Part shown: positions 40,333 to 55,124 of the stretch, piece after piece
Position numbering within the stretch: position 1 is the stretch's first letter
Layout: each line of letters opens with the position of its first letter
NCBI GenBank assembly: GCA_037178855.1
Contig: JASJZC010000007.1
Coordinates: 7,626,001-7,690,000 of the forward strand
Source of the DNA: Oscheius sp. JU75
Taxonomy: Eukaryota > Nematoda > Chromadorea > Rhabditida > Rhabditidae
Reading direction: 5' to 3'
Length of the DNA stretch: 64,000 nucleotides
The notes under the pieces: generated by a model
Databases searched by the model: none
What the model was told of the DNA's origin: nothing
The model's input: the letters and a program-made list of their open reading frames with translations, nothing else
Made by a program: the position numbers and the translations under genes

Positions 40333-42120
40333 TTTCAACCTGAACATGGCCTTGTATATAGGGAATAGACTACAGAAGGGCGAGCCATAAAAGGTAGATG
40401 ACTCAGAGATGTGGTTTGGAGGGATGAAGCCAGTTGAAGAATAGTGAAATGAGTAGACGGAAGTGGAAAGCAGACTGGAGAACGGATGCTGATCATGACA
40501 CCCGTGAACATTGGCTGGATCTTCTATCTTTTCTCCCCTCTCGTTTACACAAGCCAACAAGGGGTGATGTTACCATTGTCGCGACTATCGCAAACAATTC
40601 ATATCAAATATAGTTTTCAGGGGACGCGAGGGTTCTCTACACTCCCGAGATAAAAAAGAAGTGGATGCTGACGTTGAGAATGATGAGTAAGTAATTGGAG
40701 GGACTGTATGTATCCTCTGGAGGACAAAAAACTGCAGTTGGAATAGACTAGTTGCCTAGGACAGCAGCGAAAAAAACGTCCGAGAGCAGTAGAATATAGT
40801 AGGATCGTATTGAGAATAGCGGATAACAGCAAATATGTTTTTATTAATTAGCAACAGAGGAAAAAAGACAATAAAGTAGGATTCTGAAAAGCCAATTCAC
40901 ACACGTTTTTGGAGATTGCAGCACTGGAATGACACGAGGGAAATGAAGTATTACGGAGTGTACTTGCAGGTGGCCGTCTGCAATAGGAAGATAAGATAAA
41001 GATTTGTACAAGAATGACCCATTACACTTAGAATTGCGTATTTTGCTTCCTCTCCTCTCAACCCTCTTCCCACTCATCGAGCCCACTTGCAAGCCTTTGT
41101 ACTTACTTTGTAGTTTTCGAACCGATTTCCGACATTTTTAACCCACTTCTATTCCTTGAACCCACCCTCTTATCTGTTGATCCCATTTCCCATCCTTTAA
41201 ACTCAATTCCCATTCTTTAACCCCCAGTTCCATTCTTTTAAAGGGACAGTCCAGTTATGGCTGAATGGCGCGTTTTTTTTCAAACGGGTGCCGCGATGAA
41301 CTTACCTGAAAATCAATGGTTTGCATTTTTCGGTGCTTTACACACATTTTCTGGTTTTCTAGGTGGTCTCAATCGATCCGCCGTCATATTTCACCCTAGG
41401 ATCGTCTTTTTCCCCAGAAAAAATACTAAGGAAAATAGAGGATGTTGACGAAACACTATTTTAACCTTGCACGGACATTTTCTCAATTTTCCTTGAGAAT
41501 TTCCCAGCGAAAGTAGACGATTCTAGGGTTAAATTTCAGAGCAGTAATGTAGCTTACTCGAAGCCCTGCAAAATAAGGCTTGAAAGGGAGTGATCAGAAG
41601 ACCCTCAGATTTTGCCTTAACGGTCAGAGGAAAAGCGGTATGCTTCGATCTTGGCCTAAGGTAAATTTTCAGAGCTTTTCAGAGCCCTCCGAAAGTGCGC
41701 GCAGGGTGTTACCATGATCCCAGCTGTTTAATCTGAATGTTTTGCGAAGAGAACAACGTAGTTGCCCAACAAATTTACCAACAACGCGAGATCGGGATAT
41801 ACCGTTCTATTCTCTCACGCAGCATTACGTCCTACCCTAAAATGAGTGAAATCCAAAGACACGTAGGGTATATAATACCGGAACTACGAAATTTTCCTGT
41901 GCAGTTACCAGAACATGTAGTTCCTTTCCTACAGCAACTTCAGAGTGCCACATGCTTTTGCTCCCACCCCATCATACAGCTGATCACTATCATCTCCTAT
42001 ATTTCTCTATAAAACTGTCTACATTTTACTCTACCCTCTTATTTCTTTCCTGTCACGTCTTGCCCTCCTTGCTTCCTCTTCTATCAATTCAAGCATAGGC
42101 ATTCCCTCAAACAGTCTTAG
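40333..42120. other. Intergenic gap with degenerate tandem repeat
   Basis: No gene recognised. The 63-codon frame at 41257-41448 has no motif. A degenerate tandem repeat occupies about 41125-41245 and is listed separately. Confidence 0.45.
41125..41245 (+). repeat. Degenerate tandem repeat, about 20-23 bp unit
   Basis: Roughly five units in a row share the pattern of an A-C-rich half followed by CCCATTCTTTAA: versions end CTATTCCTTGAA, CCCATCCTTTAA, CCCATTCTTTAA and TCCATTCTTTTAA. The units differ from each other, so the array is old. No coding role is apparent. Confidence 0.6.
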
Positions 42121-45100
42121 TTAGTTCAAACATACCGGAGTTCCCTTCAAATCCGGTGGCAGTCTCAAATGATCGTAGGGTAGATACAAATGAGAGTAAG
42201 AGAGTCCCTTTGACGGCGAGAACACTGAAAACCAAAACACGTCCCTCATATCCGATTGGCCGGGAATCCTGAGCTGTATTGTCTCGCCGTAATAATCACG
42301 AAGTGATTCGCAGTCAAACATCCCCACGACTCTGAATAACACGCTTTTCGTCGGCTGTTTGTTGATGTGAACATACGGATCGTACAATGGGACAATGTGT
42401 CCGGACAAATTTGGCAGTATATCGCGACCAATCATAAACCAAACAGAGTCACCGTTCGTCCGAAGCGTAAAATTCTTGATCTCTATTGTTTTCATATCGT
42501 GGATCTGAAAGCTAATAATGTCTATTCTGTATTTGGCCTACATGAATGGATCCCGATGAGACATTAAACAAGCCGTTTGATGACAATGGTCGAACAGTCA
42601 CTGGTGCTGGTGGAGAAAAGTTGGGGTCATTTGGCATCATGAGCGAAGCAACAGTTTCTTGTCTGTTATGATCACGAAGCGATATCCATTTCACATCGGA
42701 GACTTTTCTTCCTTCAGGCAAAGTCAGTAGCAAAGGTTGAAAGCCCTCGTACCATCCAAGTGGTTGAGGAATCTGTGACAAAGTTGAGCAGACTGATTTT
42801 GAACTTACACTGTAATCAATGCTATCATATTCAGGTTGCCGCAAATGGGCACCAGGAGGAATCTCGGATGTGATCTCTCCTCTACCCAAGGATCTATAAT
42901 CATTTAGTTTTATTTTTAGAGACTATTTTTGGACTGACCTGTTCACAGAAAAACTGGAGTTTATTTGCTCGACCCGGTCACTGTCCAAAATTCGCACCAC
43001 TCCATCCTATAAAACTGGCTGTGAATAAGATGCAAATTGTTTGAACCTTGACCAACAATTCAACTGGCTTCTTTGGAGTTGGAGCTGGCACATAAGTTGG
43101 TGGCATCTCATCCTGGTTAAGAACAAATGGAATCGCTAAAATTGTATTTTTTCGGTACACTCAGTGTGATCTCACTTTGGCGCTTCAGTCTCAGCTCCTC
43201 TAGTGCTTTGAAGACTTTACGAGCTTCGATTGGAGACGTACCATTCAACGTCACGGTAGCCGGAATAGCATTCCTTGGTTTTGCTTCAATTGTCTGAAAC
43301 ATGTGTGAAAACGGTAGAGTTCGAAGTTACCGAAGCTTTTTCTAGAGCAAAAATGGACACGTCAACTTTTGAAGGCTGTACATAGAAGCCATTAGCTGAA
43401 GGCATCTGGTCAAGCATAGCATTTGAGGTAGCTTCTTTCGGGCCAATCCAGAAAGTGACGTTTTCTAAACCTGAACCTTTCGTTACAAAGAAAAAATATC
43501 TTTACCGCTAAGGAAACTGACAGGCTTGAAGTGGAACTTGGATACAATCAAATGTCTCTCATCCGCCATCCAAACCCCACCAGTCGCATCAAATCTTGTA
43601 CTCGAGACCTGAAAGTAATGTTAACGAATTTGTTTGTCATCTCCGATTTTGTAGAGGTCGCCACGCATCGCAGAAAACTTACTTTTTCTGGAACAAAAGT
43701 TCCGCTGTAGCGACCAAAATAGGGCAGTTTGTCCGAAGTTACGTTGAATTCTTTTTGTTTGGCAGGTCTGTTTGCTCTGATCCATTCACGAAGACGGCTT
43801 TCCTTCTCCTTGCGAGAATCTTCGGTGTTGTCTCCGCTGACCAAGACACTGAAAACAGACATTAAATGCTTTTCAACAGGAATTGGAATGAACAATAACG
43901 CCAACACGATACTGGGGTGTATTTTCCCGAAGGACACTGGCACTGTACGCGAAGACTGTTTTTCACTACCAATATGAAACGCGTGAGCTCACACACGTAC
44001 GTAATTAAATGGACATACCCTATAGCAGGAGCCAATCCGTCTTCATCTATCTCACCAGAACGGATTGCCGCTTCCAGGATTTCTCTTTGAGACGTCGGTA
44101 AGTTTTCGAGCAACTGAAATAATTTGTTGATTTGCAAAGCGTAAACAACCTTCAACGAGTTGATTTTCTCGTCGGGTAGTTCACTTATTGGTTTAACTGT
44201 TGGAGCAATGAGTTCCTTCTCTTTCTTCGTTTCTTCTTCGATGAGCTTCAACTGTTTCTCATGATCCTTCATTTTCAACTCGGAAAGGTTCTTCTCATGT
44301 TCCTTCCTCTCATTTTGCTTGATGGATGTGTGTAGAGCAGAGGTTGCTAAACTATCAATTTATGAAAATGGAGCTTGGAACCTTGATTGATAAGTCGTTC
44401 CATCAGAGTAGTCTTTGGAGGTGCGCTTGCTTCCAATGTAGCAGTTTCATCGTGGGCGCTACCAAATGGTAGAGAAGTTCTTTTCAATGCGTTGGCCATT
44501 ATGTCAAGCAGACCGGCTTCCTAAACAGTGGGTTTTTGCCATTTTCCATCATATTCCTACCCTGCCCGGTTCTCCACCGACATTCAACAAGTTTTTCGTG
44601 ATCTTGGAAATCGCGTCCAAATTTCCACTGTTTGCTAGAAAGCTCTCAATCGCATTTGGTTGTAGATTAGGAACACTTGGAATGGATTGTATGCCTTGTG
44701 CATTGCTCTGTGAGAAAATCGAGTTGACAATATTCCCTGCTGGTTCCAGAGAACTGAACTGTGTTCCGTCAACTACACTTGATGCTGATCTCAGTCCAGC
44801 CAGAGGAATTGCCGGATCGATTCCTGAAAATCATTATGAAGATCCGTCTGCGTATTCAACATTATCAGCTCTTATCTCAGACTATGTCCGAATCGTTCTG
44901 ATTCATAAAAACCTAAATACCTGCGATATTGCTGACAGCGTGCTGGACAGGACGTCGTTCAGAAATATAGTTCGGCTGGTTGTTGTCCCAACTTCCAGCA
45001 TGCATGGGAACACCATTCGGAATTTGAATGTCTCCGATAGAGGAGCGGTACTTGACAGCTTGCTGAGCTGGACCCAGTTGATCGAGACCGTTGCTTGAAG

Positions 45101-45894
45101 GAATCTGTAGTGAGGATAGTTCCGGAGACCCATCGGAGATCCGTGAACTGCTTGGAGTCATTTTCTGAAGTTCGTTTTTGCTTCTGACTGTGACAATCCT
45201 ACCATCTTCGTGATCACATTGTTTCTGTCAGCAGTAACCAAGAAATCTCTCTCGTTGACAGCAGCAAACGATTTTGAAGATCTGTTCGGAACTGGTGACT
45301 AAAATGAACATTTGCAATAATTATTTTTCTTCATACTAATCTCGGCATAGTTTTGCCTTGTGGAGCCGGCGGATACTGTATGTGGTTAGGACTTGGCTGT
45401 TGTATGTACGTCATTTTTGGCGCTTGCGGTAATTGCGGGAGCTGCCTCGCAAAATCCGCTGGTTCCGTCGGAGTGCGACCCCGTATTTGGGGACGAATGA
45501 CCTGATTGCGGCGAGCTTGTCTGGAATGAGACGAGATTTTTATCGGACAAATGCCTGGTATTACTTTGATGGACCTTCCACGACATCCATCGGCTCCTTT
45601 GCTTGGGATAGTCGTCTTGGAGCTGTTGGAGGTCCTTCAGGAATACGATGGATATAGTCTTTCTCATCGGCACCCTAGATTAGTTATTCCTGAGAAGTAT
45701 AGGAGCCTACTAAAGGAGTCGAATACAAGGAATGTTGTTTCTGCTGTTTTATTCGTTGCTGGTATTGTGACCATGGTATGATTGCAACTGGTCGCTCGAC
45801 AATTTCGGCGGTCACCAAGATGCATGCTGCTAGAAGAAACCTAATCAAAGTACAGGAGGAAAAACCTACAAAGGAGCACGCTGAGGAAGCGCAT
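42121..45894 (-). CDS. Second DM13-domain protein with long proline-rich N-terminal half
   Basis: Likely a secreted or matrix protein. A first exon at 45894 would give a signal peptide MRFLSVLLC, continued by FLLAACILVTAEIVERP after a very short or misread intron. A proline/glutamine-rich stretch follows (RRLSQAKEPMDVVEG, QLPQLPQAPKMTYIQQ, YPPAPQGKTMPR), then low-complexity Ser/Asn-rich exons to 44570, and a charged helical part (KMKDHEKQLKLIEEETKKEK, 44280-44200). Two DM13-like units come last: one with SGLENVTFWIGPKEA (43620-43400), the other with HIHDMKTIEIKNFTL and GDSVWFMIGRDILPN (42600-42400). Strand motifs WYEGFQPLLLTLPEG and GETIQLRIPG resemble the Skeletor-type VIIELPE segment. The stop at 42121 follows a strong GTATGT donor, so a further 3' exon cannot be excluded. 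The order of exons is firm; a few phases are unverified. Confidence 0.7.
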
Positions 45895-48805
45895 TGCTGC
45901 TGGCAATGGGGATCGGGGTCAGTCCGCCCGCGCTGCCTGGTAACCGGAAAATGACCCTTCATAGCCGAATGCACAGCGCTGACCACACATACACTTTGGG
46001 AATGAGGGAGATGAAAATCGAGGACGCGAGTAATTCGTTTCCATTCAGGCAAACAGTAGCGATACAACAACGAAAAAGCTGTAAAATCGTTTTGGAGACC
46101 TGTTGCACGAGTCCTTCTCGCAGCAGCAGATATGGTCTCCATAGGTTTCCTGATTTTAGCATGTACTACTCTTAAAAACATGTCAGAATTTTAATGAACG
46201 AGGCACTTACGCTGCAGATTCTGTTGTCAGTAGAGTCATACTCTGCTCCTTCTGCATCATACGTCTCTGGTTTTCTCAAACTGTTAAATTCAACTCTTAT
46301 ACTCGTTCAGATTGATGGCTTTGCAAACAAATAGGAGTAGATTGAACAGCTGGCAAAGATTCTCAGTTTAAGAAGAACCTAAGAGGCTAATGCTTTTAAA
46401 GTAGCTGTGTCAGAAAACACTGCAGTGCCCTTTGGAGTCGTTTCGATGATTCCGTCTACATTTGTGGCTCAACTTTGCGAAGGTTTGCAGGATCGATAAC
46501 TTCCTTTTTGTGGAAAGAATTGTGTACATTCGAACAGTAGGATACGTAATCGCGGGACAATTTCTGGCATACGACATTGACTTGTGATGTTTTTCACAAA
46601 TTGTTTTGAGTTTTCCTGATTCCATTGATGTTTGCAATCTCATTCCTACCGCAGTTTTCTGTGTTATTTCAGAATCATTTATCACCGTGTCAGGAAATGA
46701 TTCCATCCAATGTCGCTGACTTGGATGCCTGGAATCCTGCAGCATTCCTGTTCATTGGTCAATGGGCTGGTATTCTGTCTTCTTTTAGAGGACTGTTGTT
46801 CAGTTGGCTGATGAAGGATTTGAGAAGAGAAAAAGCTTTTTCGCTTGTGTCATTAGGAATCAAAGAATGGAAAAGGCACTTGGTCACTGGAGTCCAGAAA
46901 TGACGGAACAATTAACAATTACTAAACATCCTTGGAAAACAAGCTGAATATTCGCTTCCTCTTCCAGAGCCGGTTTATATCCTTAATTTGAAAACAGTGC
47001 ATGTATATAAACAAGTTTCTCAACAGGTTCCTGACCAAAAACATTATCGCTTTTTTTTATCACTTTTTTTCTCGGTTTTTAAGAGTGTTCAATCGACTCA
47101 GCGCCAAAAACTATCCCAGAAACGTGTACTTCGACGTCAAATATGCAGTGAACAATGAAGAAAATTGAGAAAACGCTGTTTTCTGTCAACACCGAAGAAA
47201 GGTCGAACAGGTTAGAGAGACTTCAAGCTCGCGTTAAAGACCGTTTTTCGAAAATCGAAGTGTTACCCGTATCCCAAGGAAAATTCTGTTAAGGTAATTC
47301 CTTTCGGGGTCGGGTCTTGGTGCAGATTTCGGAATTGAAATAATGAAAACCACTTTTGGTGACCTTATCACTTAAATATGAAGAAAGTCAAAGAGTACGC
47401 AATTGCGAACCAGCTTGTATTAAACGGCATTGAATTGTGTTAAGTATTTTCAAAAATGTTTTTCCTTATTACATTTATGTCTGCATCTTCATTTTAGCCA
47501 GTTTCAAGGATATTCCAGAACTTTTTATCCTGTTCAAAATGTTTTCGAAGGTTAGTGCTCTTTTAATAACAAAAATACGTGATTGAGATGCATTGCAGAG
47601 CATTTTCTCGCTTCACGAGGCTAAGCAAAAACGTCAACAGGTTTCTGGCTGTCCAAGTTTGCAATAAGAAAAGAAACGGAGAGATTTCGGGAATTTCGTC
47701 TCCCTCTATGCGGGTACTAAATTTTAAAAGTCATTTGCTAAAATTTCAGTTCATGAATCCGCTATATACTCGTCAAAAACAATTCAACAATCGATGGTTT
47801 CGTATTAAGCACATTCGGTCGATCCAACCTTTCACATTTATGGAATCAGAAGACGCTTGGAATGGACAGCCTTATCGTTTCATGTTGGACTGTATGATTT
47901 GGCCGATTTTGCATCTGAATATTGTACTCTTGGTTAGTGCACAGCCAGTACCTATTCATTCCTGGATGAAAAATCTCGACTTCCATCTTTCCACAACCCG
48001 ACCAAAGGAGTTTGAACATAAAATTGGGAGCTGGTTAAAAGCCTTTCCGAACTTATCGAGGTAGATTCAATGAAAAAGTGTGCACAACCCATATTCAGAT
48101 GTGGTGGGCAGGCGAATGGGAAATGCTGTGCAGATCTTCAAAGTGACATGAGACCAGCCCATTACAAATATCCACCGAAGTTTGGAAGGCTGTTTCGAGT
48201 TCAGACCAAAGTTTGAGGATAGAATTTTGCCAAAAGAGAAGGACCAGATATGATATATTCTTTGTCCCGAGTCCTGATCGCGGATACGCCGTCTTTAAAA
48301 AGCGTGCTGGAAACGACAGACCCGGTGCCACTTCGTGATAATCTCAAACATTAGATTACTTACTGATCTCATTCCCTATGAGAGCCTTCTATTTGGGTAT
48401 TATAAGCATCAAGTTTACCCTGTGGATTATTTCGGTTACGCTGGTTATCCCGTTTCTCTGATTGACCTCGCGGCTTCTTGTGCTTTATGGGCTACGTACC
48501 ATTATTAGATTAGTTTCTTGAAATTGTTCTCCTGGGCTGACTTCATAATAAACCGTCTTTGCTAACTTCGAATGAAATCTGCAAAGCCAACCGGAGCACC
48601 GAGTTTTTCTTTAAAAAAAAGGGCTAGAAAGGACGATCAATCGGTGTGTGCTTTGTTACCAGATGTGTTCGTCCGGTAGAAGATGATTTTGCGACCGTGT
48701 GTTACTTATACCAGTTCTAAACCTAGCTGGTCTAGGTTAGGCTGCATAGAGAACAGGGAGCATATTAGAGCAAGTTTATGATTTATCTTATACACAAATA
48801 CAAAG
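45895..48805. other. Coding-like patches with no assembled gene
   Basis: Between the second DM13 gene and asp-4. Short plus-strand patches look protein-like, for example EKRKSFFACVIRNQRMEKA (about 46830-46885), LRVFNRLSAKNYPRNVYFD (about 47084-47140) and a frame at 47579-48064. They switch frame, contain stops and match no family I know. Either a decayed gene or chance; not annotated as a CDS. Confidence 0.3.
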
Positions 48806-50546
<1,741 letters not shown>

Positions 50547-51503
50547 GGTTCGAGGTCGAGTGTCGTTATCAAATGGTCAGCAGCTGTCTTGGGAGGCTAA
50601 GATAGCAGCTGCCACTGTCCCTGTTTACAGAATATCTCTCTGGGATAGTTCAAAACAAGGATCAGGTGATAAGATTCGAAAAGTATGTGAGCGTGTATGA
50701 TTTGCGAAAGATGCCTGAGGTCGCTGCCAAGCACACACACAGTTCTGATTCACTACCAAACCAAATAAAAACCTCGAGAACACAAATAGTTCTTCTCGAA
50801 CCCTATAGAATGTGCCAGACTATCCACGCAGATCGTTCTTTAGCCGCGGGTCAACATGTTCGCAAAAGTGTTAAGTAGTCCCTACGCTACATTCCTTGAG
50901 GCAGTGGCGGTAAACAGACAAGGACCAAGTGGTCCTGTATTCCAAATACGTCCACCAGGAGCACAATGTAGCTTATTTGCGTTGCACTTCGCCCTCGGCG
51001 AAAAATACGCGGACATCGTGGATTCAGGCAATATGCGACACAAAATGGACAGCCAGGGGGTTATAAATTCGGTACCAAAGAAGGACAGTAGATTGATCAA
51101 TGAAATCTCCTTAATGTAATAGTTGGGAAGCTATGGTACATCTTGTGTTTTAAGGTATACACTTGAAACATCCAAAGTAGGCTCTCGTACTGTATCGTCT
51201 GTGTAGACAGGAACTGCTCCAGGCTCGTATCGTCGTCGATTTCATGCTTGCGATCTGTGCGTGACCAGCTTCTCAGTATGTTTATTTTGCTTCTCGACAA
51301 TGACCACACACATTGCCTTGTGTCTCCCCCGCGTTCTGCTTGCGTTACGTTTTTTGACCGCGACCCACCTCGTCCGACTATAAAACCGGCCGACGCGGCT
51401 CCCAACCTCCAGGCACACACTAAATTTAACCTCGGAGCGCTATTAAACAAACCATTTCACTCTCAACCTTTACCTTTTTCGAATCCGCTCGATTTCAGTG
51501 AGT
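50547..51503. promoter_or_regulatory. Shared divergent promoter region, asp-4 and DUF148-like gene
   Basis: 957 bp between two divergent starts. TGATAAGA at 50667-50674 is an extended GATA-factor motif about 120 bp upstream of asp-4, the type bound by intestinal ELT-2. For the DUF148-like gene a TATAAAA is at 51379-51385, about 120 bp before its ATG. The functional assignment is inference. Confidence 0.45.
51379..51385 (+). promoter_or_regulatory. TATA box of the DUF148-like gene
   Basis: TATAAAA lies in a GC-rich setting about 119 bp upstream of the ATG at 51504. It is one of the few convincing TATA boxes in the window, consistent with a strongly expressed gene. Confidence 0.5.
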
Positions 51504-52527
51504 ATGATACGCACCTTGGTACTCCTTGTCCTGCCCTGCTTGGCCATGGCCTATCCTCCTCGACTTGGTGACCCCTTTAGCCCTCTCGGACCCTGGAGCA
51601 AGAGAGTATTGTTATACTTTTACTGTTACATCCAGTTATTTTTAGGGTCCTCCTTGCGGACTTCCCAAATTTATTGATCAGCTGCCGGAGGAAGCCCAAA
51701 CAAAGATAAGGACTATTTGGGAAAATTACAAGGAGGGACAGGACTGTGATGCTGAGCACAAGAAGACTAGGTAAACAAACATTCTGGTATCCTTTTATGT
51801 CAAATTTTCTAGGGAAGTGATTCATGAGCTCCCTGATGAAGTTCGTGACACGATCTTTGCCGGAAGATGCGGACCTACTTTCCTTCGCAATGTTTCTTCT
51901 ACCATCAAGAAGGAGTTTCGCGCTGTCTGGTACTTTCACATACCAATTCTACCCATCACAAACGTTTCAGGTTCGACCATCGTCTGTCACTTGAAGAGAA
52001 GGAGCTCGCTCTGAAGAAGCTGGCCTTCTCTCTTCTTACCGGAGAATCTGTAAGTTTGTCTAACTACCTATAAGATATTTGTTTTTAGCTTGCTCTGTTC
52101 AATAAGTGGGAAGAAGAGCTTCAGATCCGTAAGAGTGAGTTGACTAAGAAGATCGAGTCGCTTTCTCCCGCTGCCAAGGAAGCTTACGATCAGTGGAAGG
52201 AACTCAGACTGAAGGAGAAGCAGTTCCTTGCTAGCCTTCCCAAGGAAGTTCGGGACGAGCTCAGAACTCTTTGCGGATTCCGTCCTAGAAAGGAGGAGCC
52301 AACCAGCACAGAAGCTTCCGTTGCTTCTTCTACTGAAACCATTACCGAGGTTCGATACCTTCTGTATTGCTCACGATTCTTCTTAATTTCAGGCACCAGT
52401 TGACCCCACCACCACTGCCCAGCCCATGATTGAGGAAAAAACCAAGGAGGCCGAGTTTGCCGTGTTCCTCGACGTGTCGATGCCTGAAGAACTTAACACC
52501 GAAGCTCAGTGCTCCTATTACATGTAA
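51504..52527 (+). CDS. Secreted nematode protein, DUF148/SXP-RAL-2-like
   Basis: Six exons: 51504-51605, 51646-51770, 51813-51929, 51971-52049, 52089-52349, 52394-52527. The product begins with a signal peptide (MIRTLVLLVLPCLAMA), then GPPCGLPKFIDQLPEEAQTK, a repeated LPDEV/LPEEA helix theme, CGPTF, and a helical core ELALKKLAFSLLTG and LFNKWEEELQIRKSELTKK, with KKIESLSPAAKEAYDQWKEL. This helical, Lys/Glu-rich pattern fits the DUF148 family of secreted nematode proteins, whose molecular function is unclear. The tail is Thr/Ser-rich and acidic and ends QCSYYM. The exon lengths sum to one base short of a multiple of three. The break is at the five-A run at 52437-52441, where six A would restore the natural frame and stop. 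AATAAA follows at 52596-52601. Family assignment is moderate. Confidence 0.65.
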
Positions 52528-53161
52528 AATTAGCCCCTCTGGCTAATTGGTGAAGTACGCCGACGTTCGGCTATGTCTGTACAGAAAAGAGCTGTAATAA
52601 ATTATATTTCTTACTCAAAGTGTGTGTATTTGGGAAAATATCTTCATTCCAAGCTATTGGACAGGAGAAACCGGAAAATTCGAAGTACACGAGACGACTC
52701 AGGTTGGGTGATATGGTATATAGATTTCTTAGATAGAACATCGTGGGGTTCTCTACGGCAGGGAGATTAGTAGACAGGTTTTGAATTCTAGGGATGGGGG
52801 TCAATATTTGATTATGGGTCAGGAAATAAAGCTGGAAAGGTACACAGACAGATAGAGAGAGACTAAATAGGAAGGAATACAGCACGAAGTACACGAATCA
52901 ACACGAGAAATCTGGTTCTGAAATGGCAACGGGACATACAATTTACAGATAAAATTACTTGTAGGGGACAGGTTAGGTAACGGCGCGCTTTGAAGCGACC
53001 GAAAGAGAGCGGACAGGTATAGGCGGCCAGGGGAGCTAAAGTAGAAGCAAGAACAAAAGAAACGGAATTGAGAGATCACGCCACCCTTCTCTATGAAACA
53101 CTGGGATATGAGACCTCGGCTCTCAATCGGACATTTCAATTTGGGGGTATAAGTCTGATCT
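52528..53161. other. Tail-to-tail gap
   Basis: Separates the convergent DUF148-like and TMEM184 genes. Apart from the AATAAA of the former, nothing recognisable is seen. The minus-strand frame at 52819-53172 overlaps the TMEM184 3' end and is not coding. Confidence 0.45.
52596..52601 (+). terminator. Poly(A) signal of the DUF148-like gene
   Basis: AATAAA about 70 bp after the stop codon, the expected position for a short nematode 3' UTR. Confidence 0.6.

Positions 53162-55124
<1,963 letters not shown>

Noticed and set aside
41257-41448. 63-codon frame starting MAEWRVFFQTG
   Set aside because: Single frame without neighbours in an intergenic, repeat-containing area; no family.
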